From: Sphingomonas sp. AR_OL41
Lineage (GTDB): Bacteria; Pseudomonadota; Alphaproteobacteria; Sphingomonadales; Sphingomonadaceae
Assembly (NCBI RefSeq): GCF_029911635.1
Contig: NZ_JARYTI010000009.1
Location: forward strand, 62,001 to 126,000
DNA length: 64,000 nucleotides
Direction: 5' to 3'
Shown: in pieces, positions 19,323 to 27,969 of the stretch
How the letters are laid out: every line of letters starts with the position of its first letter
Position numbering within the stretch: position 1 is the first letter of the stretch
Notes under the pieces: generated by a model
Database searches by the model: none
What the model was told of the DNA's origin: nothing
What the model saw: the letters and a program-made list of their open reading frames with translations, nothing else
Program-made: the position numbers and the translations under genes

Positions 19323-20429
19323 ATGCGCGTCGGTGTGCCGAGAGAAATCAAGAATCACGAATATCGCGTCGGGCTCACCCCGCCCTCGGTTTCGGAACTG
19401 ACCGCCGCCGGCCATGAGGTGATCGTCCAGACCGGCGCCGGCATGGGCATCGATTTCGAGGACAGCGACTATGTCGCGGCCGGCGCACGCATCGTCGCCG
19501 ATGCGCAGACCGTGTTCGCCGACAGCGACATGATCGTGAAGGTCAAGGAGCCGCAGCCGCAGGAGGTCGCGATGCTGCAGCCGCGCCATGTGCTGTTCAC
19601 CTATCTCCACCTCGCCGCAGACAAGCCGCAGGCCGAGGGGCTGATCAAGTCGGGCGCGACCTGCATCGCCTATGAGACGGTCACCGCGAACGATCGCTCG
19701 CTGCCGCTGCTCAAGCCGATGAGCGAAGTCGCCGGCCGCATGTCGATCCAGGTCGGCGCGCATTATCTCGAAAAGGAACAGGGCGGCCGCGGTGTGTTGC
19801 TCGGCGGTGTCCCCGGCGTCGCCCCTGCGCGTGTCGCGATCCTCGGTGGCGGCGTGTCGGGCGTCAACGCCGCGCAGATGGCGGTCGGCATGCGCGCCGA
19901 CGTGACGATCTACGACATCTCCAATGCACGACTCGCCGAGCTCGACATGTTCTTCTCGAGCCAGATCAAGACCGCCTATGCCTCCAAGGCGGCGATCGCC
20001 TCGGCGGTCAGGAACGCACATCTCGTCATCGGCGCGGTGCTCGTCCCCGGCGCGGCGGCGCCCAAGCTCGTCACGCGCGAGATGCTCAAGACGATGAAGC
20101 GCGGCTCGGTGCTGGTCGACATCGCGATCGACCAGGGCGGCTGCTTCGAGACCAGCCATGCCACGACGCACGACAATCCGGTGTTCGAGGTCGATGGCGT
20201 GATCCATTATTGCGTCGCCAACATGCCCGGCGCGGTGGCGCGCACCTCGACCTTCGCGCTCAACAACGCGACTTTGCCCTTCGCGCTGCGGCTGGCCAAT
20301 CTCGGTGCCGAAGCGGCGATGAAGGCCGATCACCACCTCGCCGCCGGCCTCAACGTCTCGGGCGGCAAGATCCGCCACCAAGCCGTCGCCGAAGCGCTCG
20401 ACCTGCCGTTCGAGGCGTGGACCGCTTAA
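19323..20429 (+). CDS. ald: Alanine dehydrogenase
   Basis: This 368-residue enzyme interconverts L-alanine and pyruvate plus ammonia using NAD. It begins MRVGVPREIKNHEYRVG, the strongly conserved N-terminus, and has the NAD-binding GGGVSGVNAAQMA and the substrate-region motif MVKVKEP/FTYLHLA-type residues. A GGAGAGAG ribosome site precedes the ATG at 19323. The gene ends in a four-base TTAA shared with the stop of the convergent ccmI-like gene. Confidence 0.96.
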   Translation: MRVGVPREIKNHEYRVGLTPPSVSELTAAGHEVIVQTGAGMGIDFEDSDYVAAGARIVADAQTVFADSDMIVKVKEPQPQEVAMLQPRHVLFTYLHLAADKPQAEGLIKSGATCIAYETVTANDRSLPLLKPMSEVAGRMSIQVGAHYLEKEQGGRGVLLGGVPGVAPARVAILGGGVSGVNAAQMAVGMRADVTIYDISNARLAELDMFFSSQIKTAYASKAAIASAVRNAHLVIGAVLVPGAAAPKLVTREMLKTMKRGSVLVDIAIDQGGCFETSHATTHDNPVFEVDGVIHYCVANMPGAVARTSTFALNNATLPFALRLANLGAEAAMKADHHLAAGLNVSGGKIRHQAVAEALDLPFEAWTA

Positions 20430-21073
20430 GGCGCTGGCGCGCCCGGCGCGCCGGCATTCTCGGCGAGAAACCGGTCGAGCAGCGCGAGCCGCTCGGCCAG
20501 TTCGGCATGATAGTCGGCGGTCGGCGGCGTGAGTTGCAGCGCGCGTGCCCAGGCGGCGCGTGCTGCCGGCAATTGCTGGGCGCGGATGAAGGCGACTCCG
20601 AGGTAGAAAGGCGGCCCGGGATGATCGGGCGCCAGCGCGACCGCGCGGCGGAAGGCGAACAGCGCCGCCGGCGACATGGTGTCCCCGTCATGCTGCGCCA
20701 GCACCGTGCCGAGCCCGGTCCATAGCATCGCGCTACGCGGCGACTGATGGATGCCGGAAAGGATCAGCGAACTGGCGCTGCGCAGGTCGCCGCCGCGGAT
20801 CAGCGCGTCGGACGTGCCCATGAACGCCGCCTCGCCCGTCGCGATGCCGAACATCTTGCCGCGCAGCGCCACCAGCCCCGAATCGACCTCGATCGGCGTG
20901 GCATTGGCGGTGACGGGGTGCGACGGCACGGAGGGGCTGCCCTGCAACGCATATCCGGTCGCACCGAGCATCAACGCGGCACCGACGAACCAGAACATGT
21001 CGCGGCCGACGCCGATCAAACGCAGCGCGCCGGCCGCGGCGATACCGATCAAGGCGAGTGCTAGCCAACCCAT
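20426..21073 (-). CDS. CcmI-like TPR protein of cytochrome c maturation
   Basis: This 215-residue protein has two N-terminal membrane helices (about 2-20 and 28-44) and a C-terminal tetratricopeptide region from about residue 110. It is encoded directly after ccmH (TGATG overlap), where CcmI normally lies; CcmI binds apocytochrome c tails and feeds the haem ligation complex. It is shorter than enterobacterial CcmH or rhizobial CycH, so only the core membrane-plus-TPR part is present. The stop overlaps the convergent ald stop. Confidence 0.8.
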   Translation of the reverse strand: MGWLALALIGIAAAGALRLIGVGRDMFWFVGAALMLGATGYALQGSPSVPSHPVTANATPIEVDSGLVALRGKMFGIATGEAAFMGTSDALIRGGDLRSASSLILSGIHQSPRSAMLWTGLGTVLAQHDGDTMSPAALFAFRRAVALAPDHPGPPFYLGVAFIRAQQLPAARAAWARALQLTPPTADYHAELAERLALLDRFLAENAGAPGAPAP

Positions 21074-21480
21074 CAGCGCTTCTTCCGTTTGAAACTGCCG
21101 CGCGCGAGGAACGAACCGATCGCGAGCATGAATATCGGCGCGAGCCACAAGGGCGCGGTGACCCAGCTGAACGGCGGATCATAGGTGACATAGTCGCCAT
21201 AGCGCGCGATCAGCCAGCGCCGCACGCTGTCGGGGCTCTCGCCCGCTGCGATCCGCTGGCGTACCAGCGCGCGCATGTCGCCGGCCATCTCGGCATCGCT
21301 GTCGGCGATCGACTGGCCCTGGCAGACGAGACAGCGCAGCGTGTACATCAGTTCGCGCGCCTTGGCCTCCTTGGCCGGGTCCTTGAGCTGGGTATTGGCC
21401 ATTGCCGCCGGCGGCAGGTTGCTGTCCGCCAGCGCGGGCGTGGCGAGCAGGACGAGCAGCGGGAGGAGCGCGCGCCTCAT
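21073..21480 (-). CDS. ccmH: Cytochrome c maturation protein CcmH (apocytochrome thiol reductase)
   Basis: This 135-residue protein has a signal peptide ending PALA, then the redox motif LRCLVCQGQSI with Cys 50 and Cys 53, and one C-terminal membrane helix (about 104-122). It keeps the haem-binding cysteines of apocytochrome c reduced in the periplasm. The start at MRRALLPLL follows an ATGA overlap with ccmG. Confidence 0.96.
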   Translation of the reverse strand: MRRALLPLLVLLATPALADSNLPPAAMANTQLKDPAKEAKARELMYTLRCLVCQGQSIADSDAEMAGDMRALVRQRIAAGESPDSVRRWLIARYGDYVTYDPPFSWVTAPLWLAPIFMLAIGSFLARGSFKRKKR

Positions 21481-22004
21481 TGGGCCGCCCGCAGCTTGGC
21501 AAGGATCTCGGGAACCTCCTCGGCGCGGATGTCGCCGATATGCTGTTCGATGATCTTGCCCTTCGCGTCGATCAGGAACGTTTCCGGGACCCCTGACGAG
21601 CCGATCGACAGCTGGACGCTGCTCTCCTTGTCGTCCCCGATCCGGGCATAGGGGTCGCCGTTGCGGGCGAGGAAGTTCTCCAGCGCGGGCGTGGTATCGC
21701 GCACCGCAACGCCGTCGATCTCGACCCCGGCCTGCTTCAGCGCCATCAGCTGAGGCGCCTCGGCGATGCACGGCAAGCACCAGCTGGCAAAGACGTTGAG
21801 CAGCCTTGGCTTGCCCCCCACAATATACTTACTCGCCAGACCGGCCTTGCCCGGCACGATCGACGGCAGCGCGAAATCCGGCAAGGTCTGGCCGACCATC
21901 GCCGACTTGATCGTGCGCTCCGCCGGCTTCTTCAAGCCGAAGGTGATCACCGCGAACAGCAGGATAAAGCCAAGAAACGGCAACCAGAGCAGCCAGCGCT
22001 TCAT
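21477..22004 (-). CDS. ccmG: Periplasmic thiol:disulfide oxidoreductase CcmG/DsbE
   Basis: This 175-residue membrane-anchored thioredoxin-like protein reduces CcmH and apocytochrome c during haem attachment. It has one N-terminal helix (residues 4-23), the active site WCLPC with Cys 76 and Cys 79, and the cis-proline motif GVPETFLID. Its start overlaps the ccmF stop (ATGA). Confidence 0.96.
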   Translation of the reverse strand: MKRWLLWLPFLGFILLFAVITFGLKKPAERTIKSAMVGQTLPDFALPSIVPGKAGLASKYIVGGKPRLLNVFASWCLPCIAEAPQLMALKQAGVEIDGVAVRDTTPALENFLARNGDPYARIGDDKESSVQLSIGSSGVPETFLIDAKGKIIEQHIGDIRAEEVPEILAKLRAAQ

Positions 22005-23929
22005 GCCAGCACCTCCTCGTCACGCTTCCATGTCCGCCGCTCGCGCCAAAGCCGTCCGAGTAACGACAGCACGCCGCCAAGCGCGATCAGCGCGCCGCCC
22101 AGCCAGATCAAGGTCACGAACGGCTTCCACCACAGCCGCAACTGCCAGCGCCCCTGCTCGTCCTGCTGGCCGAGCACGGTGTAGAGCTGGCCGTCGAGCT
22201 TCGTCGCGATCGCGCTCTCGCTCGTCACCGTCGCAGGCGTGGCGAAGAAGCGCGACTGCGGCTTGAGTGTGAACGCGGCGCCATTGCCGCGCCGCGCGGT
22301 CAGCGTCGCCTCGAGCGCGGAATAGTTCGGCCCCACCACCGGCGCGATCGAGTCGAGCGTGATGGTGAACGGCCCGACATGCTGCGGTTCGCCGAGTTTG
22401 GTCGCGATCAGTACCTGCTGGGTGAAAGCGCTGTCCGACGCCATCCCGGCAAGGCTCACCGCAATGCCGAGATGCGCGATGACCATGCCCCAGGTGAACA
22501 GCGGCGTGCGCCGCAGCTTGCGCTTCCACAACGGCGCGACGCTCGCGGCGGCAAGGCCGGCGGAAAGCGTCAGGCCGAGCAGCGGCAGGACGGCGATGCC
22601 GCCGCCGAGGACGAGAAACAGCACCAGTGTCACCGCAGATAGCGCGATCGGAACGATCATCCGTCCCAATACCGCGCGCGCGCCGTCGCGGCGCCAGCGC
22701 ATCAGCGGCCCGGCCCCCATGATCGCGACGAGAATCAGCGCGATCGGGCCGGCGGTCTTGTCGAAGAAAGGCGGCCCGATCGACAGCTGCACGCCGAACG
22801 CCGCGGCGACGATCGGATAGAGCGTCCCGATCAGCACGATGCCGAGCACGACGCTGAGCAGCAGGTTGTTGGCGACCAGTGCGCCCTCGCGGCTCACCGC
22901 CTCGAAGGTGTTGCCGGCGCGTACCGTGCCGACGCGGGCGGCAAACAGCACGAGCGCCCCGCCGATATAGATCGCCAGCAGCGCGAGGATGAAGGCGCCG
23001 CGCTTGGGGTCGACGGCAAAGGCATGGACGCTGGTCAGGATCCCCGATCGGACGAGGAAGGTGCCGATCATCGACATCGAGAAAGCGACCACCGCGAGCA
23101 TCACCGTCCAGGCGCGCAGTCCGTCGCGCGTGGCAAGCACGGTCACCGAATGGAGCAAGGCGGTGGCGGCGAGCCACGGCATCAGCGAGGCGTTCTCGAC
23201 CGGGTCCCAGAACCACCAGCCGCCCCAGCCGAGCTCATAATAGGCCCAATAGCTGCCGGCGGTGATGCCGAGCGTCAGGAAGATCCAGGCGCCGAGCACC
23301 CAGGGCCGCATCGCCCGGGCAAAGGCCGGTCCGACATCGCGCGTCACCAGCGCGCCGACCGCAAAGGAAAAGGCAACCGAAACGCCGACATAACCGATGT
23401 AGAGCGTCGGCGGATGGAAGGCGAGGCCAGGGTCCTGCAGCAACGGGTTGAGGCCGTTGCCGTCGGCGGGCGCCGGATTGAGCCGCGCAAACGGGTTAGA
23501 AGAGAAGAGCAGGAAGGCGTAGAAGCCCAGCGCGATCGCCGCCTGCGCACCGAGCGTCGCGATCAGCGTGCGCTCGTCGATCCGCCGTTCGAGCAAGGCC
23601 ACCGCTCCGCCCGCGACGCCGAGGATCGTGACCCACAGCAGCATCGAGCCCTCATGGTTCCCCCAGGCGCCGGCGAACTTGTACAGCAGCGGTTTGTCCG
23701 AATGGCTGTTCTCGGCAACGAGCAGCACCGACATGTCGCTCTGCATGAAGACGGTGATGAGCAGCGCCATCGCCAGCACCGCGAGCAGCCCCTGCACCAC
23801 GGCGATCGGGCGGACCGCCGTCATCGCGTCGGCATTTGCCTTGCTGATACCGATCGACGCGAGAATCAACTGGAGCGCGGCAAGGGCGCCCGCCAGCCAC
23901 AGCGCCGCAAGGCCGGCTTCGGCACTCAT
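22001..23929 (-). CDS. ccmF: Cytochrome c haem lyase subunit CcmF
   Basis: This 642-residue polytopic membrane protein ligates haem from CcmE to apocytochrome c. The haem-handling signature GGWWFWDPVENASLMPW is intact, and WGNHEGSMLLW lies upstream. About 14 hydrophobic segments are seen. The start at MSAEAGLAALW is preferred; a longer frame to 23953 only adds sequence next to a palindromic repeat. The gene is separated from ccmE by that repeat although the rest of the operon overlaps. Confidence 0.96.
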   Translation of the reverse strand: MSAEAGLAALWLAGALAALQLILASIGISKANADAMTAVRPIAVVQGLLAVLAMALLITVFMQSDMSVLLVAENSHSDKPLLYKFAGAWGNHEGSMLLWVTILGVAGGAVALLERRIDERTLIATLGAQAAIALGFYAFLLFSSNPFARLNPAPADGNGLNPLLQDPGLAFHPPTLYIGYVGVSVAFSFAVGALVTRDVGPAFARAMRPWVLGAWIFLTLGITAGSYWAYYELGWGGWWFWDPVENASLMPWLAATALLHSVTVLATRDGLRAWTVMLAVVAFSMSMIGTFLVRSGILTSVHAFAVDPKRGAFILALLAIYIGGALVLFAARVGTVRAGNTFEAVSREGALVANNLLLSVVLGIVLIGTLYPIVAAAFGVQLSIGPPFFDKTAGPIALILVAIMGAGPLMRWRRDGARAVLGRMIVPIALSAVTLVLFLVLGGGIAVLPLLGLTLSAGLAAASVAPLWKRKLRRTPLFTWGMVIAHLGIAVSLAGMASDSAFTQQVLIATKLGEPQHVGPFTITLDSIAPVVGPNYSALEATLTARRGNGAAFTLKPQSRFFATPATVTSESAIATKLDGQLYTVLGQQDEQGRWQLRLWWKPFVTLIWLGGALIALGGVLSLLGRLWRERRTWKRDEEVLA

Positions 23930-23962
23930 GAACGCGCCCCATCGGCCAAACACGCCACGCCG

Positions 23963-24056
23963 TCACCCCGGACTTGTTCCGGGGTCCACGGTGCAGCGAG
24001 AGTATCGGTCGAGGATCCTGCGGGACGGTGGATGCCGGAACAAGTCCGGCATGGCG
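23963..24056. repeat. Paired palindromic element, family B (CCGGACTTGTTCCGG core)
   Basis: Two inverted copies of CCGGACTTGTTCCGG occur at 23968-23982 and 24035-24049, each flanked by partly matching sequence (GTCACC and GTCCAC sides). The copies are about 50 bp apart. The element occupies the gap between ccmE and ccmF, the only ccm junction here that is not overlapping or nearly so. It is a member of a different sequence family from the elements at 13703 and 27394. Confidence 0.8.
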
Positions 24057-24076
24057 AAGGGGTGCGCGTCTCCACC

Positions 24077-24511
24077 TTACTGCGCCAGCGTCTTGGTTTC
24101 GTGCATCTTGCCGGCCATTTCGGGCGGCATGTATTTCTCGTCATGCTTGGCGAGCAGGTTGCTCGCGGTGAAGCTGCCATCGGCATTGAACTGCCCTTCG
24201 GCGACCACGCCCGATTTCTCGCGGAACAGGTCGGGGGTGATGCCGCGGAAGGTCACCGGTACCGTCGCCACGCCGTCGGTGACGACGAAGTCGATCGTCA
24301 CGCCGTCGGGCATCTTTTTGATCGACCCGCCCTGCACCATCCCGCCGAGCCGCACGGCATGGCCGAGCGGCAGGCCGGTCTTCTTCACGTCGCCCGGGGC
24401 GTAGAAGAATGCCGCCTGGTCCTTGAGCGCGGAGAGCGCGAGGCCGCTCGCACCGGCAATCGCCAAAACGGCGAGGCCAGCGAGGATCAACCGCTGTTGC
24501 TTGGCTTTCAT
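24077..24511 (-). CDS. ccmE: Cytochrome c maturation haem chaperone CcmE
   Basis: This 144-residue periplasmic haem chaperone has an N-terminal membrane anchor (residues 7-27) and the covalent haem site AKHDEKY with His 123 and Tyr 127. The start at MKAKQQRL overlaps the ccmD stop (ATGA). It takes haem from the CcmC complex and hands it to CcmF. Confidence 0.96.
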   Translation of the reverse strand: MKAKQQRLILAGLAVLAIAGASGLALSALKDQAAFFYAPGDVKKTGLPLGHAVRLGGMVQGGSIKKMPDGVTIDFVVTDGVATVPVTFRGITPDLFREKSGVVAEGQFNADGSFTASNLLAKHDEKYMPPEMAGKMHETKTLAQ

Positions 24512-24624
24512 TTCTTTTCGGCGTCCCGCATGCGCAACCACGCCCATACAGACAGCCCTGCCGTGGCGGCAAAGGTCAGCCCATAGGCGGCGATGATGAA
24601 AGGCCAGTGGTCGAGATGGGTCAT
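24508..24624 (-). CDS. ccmD: Haem exporter subunit CcmD (38 residues)
   Basis: This very short gene encodes a 38-residue peptide starting MTHLDHWPFIIAAYG with one membrane helix and a basic end RMRDAEKK. Its length, sequence and position between ccmC and ccmE are diagnostic. It overlaps ccmC and ccmE by ATGA at both ends. CcmD helps release holo-CcmE from the CcmABCD complex. Confidence 0.93.
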   Translation of the reverse strand: MTHLDHWPFIIAAYGLTFAATAGLSVWAWLRMRDAEKK

Positions 24625-25346
24625 GCCGTCGCCATCCGCCGCATCCGCGCCTCGGCCTTGGCCGCGCCGAGCAGCGCGCGCATCCGCATCAGTACGATCC
24701 CGGCGAAAATCAGCGTGAAACCGATCAGCGTGAACGGCAACGGCCACAACAGCGACCCTGCAATGCTCGACTTGGTCAGCCCGATGCTCTGCCCCTGGTG
24801 CAGCGTGTTCCACCACACCACCGAATAGCGGATAATCGGCAGCAGCACCGAGCCGGCGACGCCGTAGATTGCCGGGATGCGCCCGTCGCCGCCGCGCTCG
24901 GCATCGGCGCGGTTGAGTGCCATGAAACCGAGATAGACGAAGAACAGCAGCAGCATCGAGGTCAGCCGCCCGTCCCATTGCCACCATGTGCCCCAGGTCG
25001 GCCGCCCCCAGATCGATCCGGTAATGAGGCACAGTGCCGCGAACAGCGCGCCGGGCAGTGCGATCGCGCGCGCCGCCACCATCGCCAGCGGGTGGCGCCA
25101 GATGAGATAGGCGATCGACGAGATCGCGATCCCGCTCCACCCGCCCATGCCGAGCCAGGCGGTCGGCACATGGATGTAGAGGATACGAACGCTGTCGCCT
25201 TGCAGATAGTCGGGCGGCGTCAGCGCCAGCCCGGCCCAGGCACCGAACAGCGCCAGCGCGACCCCGCTCCAGAACAGCACCGGCGTCAACGGACGGGCGA
25301 TCTTGAGGAAGCGCGCGGGATTGGCGAGGGCGTGAATGCTGGACAC
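24621..25346 (-). CDS. ccmC: Haem exporter protein CcmC
   Basis: This 241-residue, six-helix membrane protein attaches haem to CcmE. The haem-handling tryptophan-rich motif WGTWWQWDGRLTS is present, as are periplasmic histidines (YIHVPTAW and NTLHQGQS). A GTG start at 25346 gives the usual N-terminus (SSIHALANPARFL); a longer frame to 25424 is possible but lacks conservation. It is the first gene of the ccm run; no ccmA or ccmB lies upstream. Confidence 0.93.
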   Translation of the reverse strand: MSSIHALANPARFLKIARPLTPVLFWSGVALALFGAWAGLALTPPDYLQGDSVRILYIHVPTAWLGMGGWSGIAISSIAYLIWRHPLAMVAARAIALPGALFAALCLITGSIWGRPTWGTWWQWDGRLTSMLLLFFVYLGFMALNRADAERGGDGRIPAIYGVAGSVLLPIIRYSVVWWNTLHQGQSIGLTKSSIAGSLLWPLPFTLIGFTLIFAGIVLMRMRALLGAAKAEARMRRMATA

Positions 25347-25447
25347 TATGCGTCGGACGCTAGGGGTTTTGCGGGCTAAAATCCAGCCTCGATCAAGGCG
25401 AAGCACCCGGCCCGATTCGGGCACTCACGGCGACGGCGGGTTACGTG

Positions 25448-26500
25448 TCAGCCGCGCCCGATCAGCCGCTTGGCGAGCATGTCGGCAACATCGGCGGCCG
25501 GCGCGCCGCTGCGGTCGCTCTCGTCCCACACCTCGATCAGGCGATCCGGGATCCGGGCGATTCGCGCCTCGACCTCGGCGCGGTCGCCCTGGCCGAGATA
25601 TTCGAGCCCGACATTGATGATGCCGCCGGCATTGATGACATAATCGGGCGCATAAAGAATGCCGCGCGCATGGAGCCGCGCGCCTTCCTGCCCGGTCGCC
25701 AGCTGGTTGTTGGCGCCGCCGGCGACGACGGTCGTCCGCAAAGCCTCGATCGAGCGTTCGGTGAGGATCGCGCCAAGCGCGTTGGGACTGATTACATCGG
25801 CTTCGATCGCGAGGATCGCCTGGGGTGACTCGGTCGCCGCGCCGAGTTCCGCAGCTAACGCCGCAGCCTTGGCCGCATTGACGTCGGCCAGCGTCAGTCG
25901 GGCACCGTCTTTCGCGAGTAGCCGTGCGAGACCGCCGCCGACGCTGCCGACACCCTGGATCGCGACATGCACGTCCTTCATCGACTCGGCGCCGAGCTTA
26001 CGCCGCGCCGCCGCCTTGACGCCGAGATAGACGCCCATCGCGGTGAACGGCCCGGGGTCGCCGCCCGCGCTGCCCGCCGCGACCGGCAGGCCCGATACGT
26101 GACGCGTGCGCGTCGCGATGACCTTCATCCGCGCTTCGGACATGCCGACATCCTCGGCAGTGACATATTGCCCGCCGAGCGACTCGACGGCGTTGCCGAA
26201 TGCCTCGAGCTGCGCGGTCGAGATCTCCGCCCCGCGCTCGGGTGCCAGCACGACGCCCTTGCCGCCGCCCATCGGCAGCCCGGCCATAGCATTCTTGAAG
26301 CTCATGCCGCGCGACAGGCGCAGCGCATCGGTGATGCCATCGTCGCTCGTGGCATAGTGCCAGAAGCGTACGCCGCCGGCGGCCGGGCCGAGCGCGGAGG
26401 AGTGGACGGCGATGATCGCCTGGAGCCCGGACTCGCGATCGGTGAACAGGTGGACGGCCTCATGGTCGTCGAAATCGGGGAAACCCCAGCCGCTGGACAC
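25448..26500 (-). CDS. Leucine/phenylalanine/valine dehydrogenase family protein
   Basis: This 350-residue Glu/Leu/Phe/Val dehydrogenase deaminates a branched or aromatic amino acid with NAD. The catalytic lysine region GLPMGGGKGVV (Lys 81) and the Rossmann motif GVGSVGGGLARLL are present, and the length fits leucine dehydrogenase rather than glutamate dehydrogenase. The frame is open back through tRNA-His, so the start is set at GTG 26500, preceded by AGGA at a good distance. The exact substrate cannot be told from sequence. Confidence 0.9.
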   Translation of the reverse strand: MSSGWGFPDFDDHEAVHLFTDRESGLQAIIAVHSSALGPAAGGVRFWHYATSDDGITDALRLSRGMSFKNAMAGLPMGGGKGVVLAPERGAEISTAQLEAFGNAVESLGGQYVTAEDVGMSEARMKVIATRTRHVSGLPVAAGSAGGDPGPFTAMGVYLGVKAAARRKLGAESMKDVHVAIQGVGSVGGGLARLLAKDGARLTLADVNAAKAAALAAELGAATESPQAILAIEADVISPNALGAILTERSIEALRTTVVAGGANNQLATGQEGARLHARGILYAPDYVINAGGIINVGLEYLGQGDRAEVEARIARIPDRLIEVWDESDRSGAPAADVADMLAKRLIGRG

Positions 26501-26523
26501 GTTCGATATCCTGGGAAAAATGA

Positions 26524-26600
26524 TGGGGCGACCGACGGGACTTGAACCCGCAACTTCCGGCATCACAAGCCGGTGCTCTAACCAATTGAACTACGATCGC
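26524..26600 (-). tRNA. tRNA-His (anticodon GTG), with encoded G-1 and C73
   Basis: On the minus strand the acceptor GCGATCG pairs with CGGTCGC (one G:T). The anticodon stem CCGGC/GCCGG encloses TTGTGAT, giving anticodon GTG. The T arm is GCGGGTTCAAGTCCCGT and the CCA is encoded. The base before position 1 is G and the discriminator is C, the classical histidine identity pair (G-1 is position 26601). It lies 23 bp upstream of the leucine-dehydrogenase start. Confidence 0.95.
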
Positions 26601-26648
26601 CGCAGAGCCGCCGCCCCTAGCGGGCCGGGCATGGCACCGTCAAGGCTG

Positions 26649-27365
26649 TCAGAAGCGCCCTTCGGCGGAAAGCGTGTAACCCCGGGGGCCGGCCTGAAAG
26701 CCGGCGAGCTGCAATCGCGTGATCGTCGCTGCATCGCTCGCGGGCAGGATCAGGTCGGCGTGGAAGCGGCCATTGCCCGGCAGCCGCAGGTCGATCGCGG
26801 CACCACCCGCGGCGCTGCGCAGCGGCAGCACCAATGCACCGCCATCGCACCGCGCCGCGCCCGACATGCTGCCGCCAAGATCGACGCCGGCGATATTGCC
26901 GGTGACCGCGGCGCGCACGGTGCCCTGCGCCCGTGCGCACCGCCCATCGTCGAATCGCACGCTCGCAGCACTGAGATCGAGCTGGCTGATCGGCAACGGC
27001 GCGAACACCGCCCCGGTCGGCAGGCTGGCCGAGACGTTGTCGATCCCACTGCTATGCCGGCTGACCGTCACCGCGCCTTGCGCGGTCGGGCCCGCGCCGC
27101 GCCCCTGCACCGCGACCCGCGCCTGCCCCAAGAGCAGATTGAGCGGCGAGAGCCGCGCGCGCAGATCGCCGAGCGCGACGCCACCGAACGCCGCTTCATC
27201 CATCGTGCCGAACCACACGCTGCCATGGACAGCGCGGGCCGACAGCCCGGCGTCGCCCAGCCCGGCCCAGCCGGCGACGAGTCGCAGCGGCAGCAGCAAC
27301 AGCAACGCTGCGGCGAACATCGCACCGAACAGGACGGCGGGGCGGGTCTGCAAGCGGAGTTTCAT
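26649..27365 (-). CDS. gspN: Type II secretion system protein GspN
   Basis: This 238-residue protein has one N-terminal membrane helix (about 10-30) and a periplasmic beta-rich domain with repeats such as GVALGDLRARLSPLNLLLGQ, as in the GspN family. It is the last gene of the secretion operon and is dispensable in some systems. The ATG at 27365 is preferred over 27371 because GGAG lies eight bases upstream of it. A palindromic element separates it from gspM. Confidence 0.88.
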   Translation of the reverse strand: MKLRLQTRPAVLFGAMFAAALLLLLPLRLVAGWAGLGDAGLSARAVHGSVWFGTMDEAAFGGVALGDLRARLSPLNLLLGQARVAVQGRGAGPTAQGAVTVSRHSSGIDNVSASLPTGAVFAPLPISQLDLSAASVRFDDGRCARAQGTVRAAVTGNIAGVDLGGSMSGAARCDGGALVLPLRSAAGGAAIDLRLPGNGRFHADLILPASDAATITRLQLAGFQAGPRGYTLSAEGRF

Positions 27366-27393
27366 GCGCATTGCTCCGCATTATAAGGCCACC

Positions 27394-27470
27394 GTGTTCC
27401 TGCGAACGCAGGAACCCAGGGCCACAGAAACGGCGCCCGGAACACTGGGCTCCTGCGTTCGCAGGAGCAC
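27394..27470. repeat. Paired palindromic element, family C (CCTGCGAACGCAGG core)
   Basis: Two 26-base arms (27394-27419 and 27445-27470) are inverted copies differing at two positions. Each arm is also a palindrome around TTCCTGCGAACGCAGGAA or TCCTGCGTTCGCAGGA, and the two differences keep the pairing inside each arm. Such compensating changes suggest selection on structure. The 77-bp unit lies between gspM and gspN. Confidence 0.82.
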
Positions 27471-27489
27471 GAATCAGAGCAGGGCGGAA

Positions 27490-27969
27490 TCACGACCCGC
27501 GCACCCGCAGCGATATCTGCGCCGCAACGGTCTTGTCGCCATTATCGGTCAGTGTCAGCGTATCGGTCAGGATGCCGTCATCCTCCAGCCCCGCGATCCA
27601 CGCCATCAGCGCACCGGGCCGGGCCGAAGCGATGCCGATCTGCACGCCGTCGTCACCGACGCGGCTGACATTGGCGAGCGCGAAGCCGGCGGCATTGGCA
27701 CGGTCGCGGATGATCGTGTCGAGCGGCGCGCCGAGCGGCGCCGGGCGATCGCGCTCCAGTGCCTTGATGTCGTGGACGCGTCCCTCGGTCTCAGCCAGCA
27801 ACACGACGGCCGCGTCGTGGCGGGTGCGGGCGCTCGACAGGCCATCGGTAACCGGCAGGATGATCGCGGCCCACAGCACCGTCAACGCAAGAAGGGCCAG
27901 CATCACCAGTACCAGCCGCTGTTCGCGCAGCGAGCGCGACGTGAACCAGGTCTTAGCTGTCTCGATCAT
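27490..27969 (-). CDS. gspM: Type II secretion system protein GspM
   Basis: This 159-residue inner-membrane protein has an N-terminal cytoplasmic stub, one membrane helix (about 20-40) and a periplasmic ferredoxin-like domain. It binds GspL and helps position the assembly ATPase. It overlaps the gspL stop as ATGA. Sequence similarity within the family is low, so the call rests on length, topology and position. Confidence 0.9.
   Translation of the reverse strand: MIETAKTWFTSRSLREQRLVLVMLALLALTVLWAAIILPVTDGLSSARTRHDAAVVLLAETEGRVHDIKALERDRPAPLGAPLDTIIRDRANAAGFALANVSRVGDDGVQIGIASARPGALMAWIAGLEDDGILTDTLTLTDNGDKTVAAQISLRVRGS

Noticed and set aside
26501..26566. Upstream extension of the leucine-dehydrogenase-type gene
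   Set aside because: The extra codons translate tRNA-His. The GTG at 26500 with AGGA upstream is a better start.
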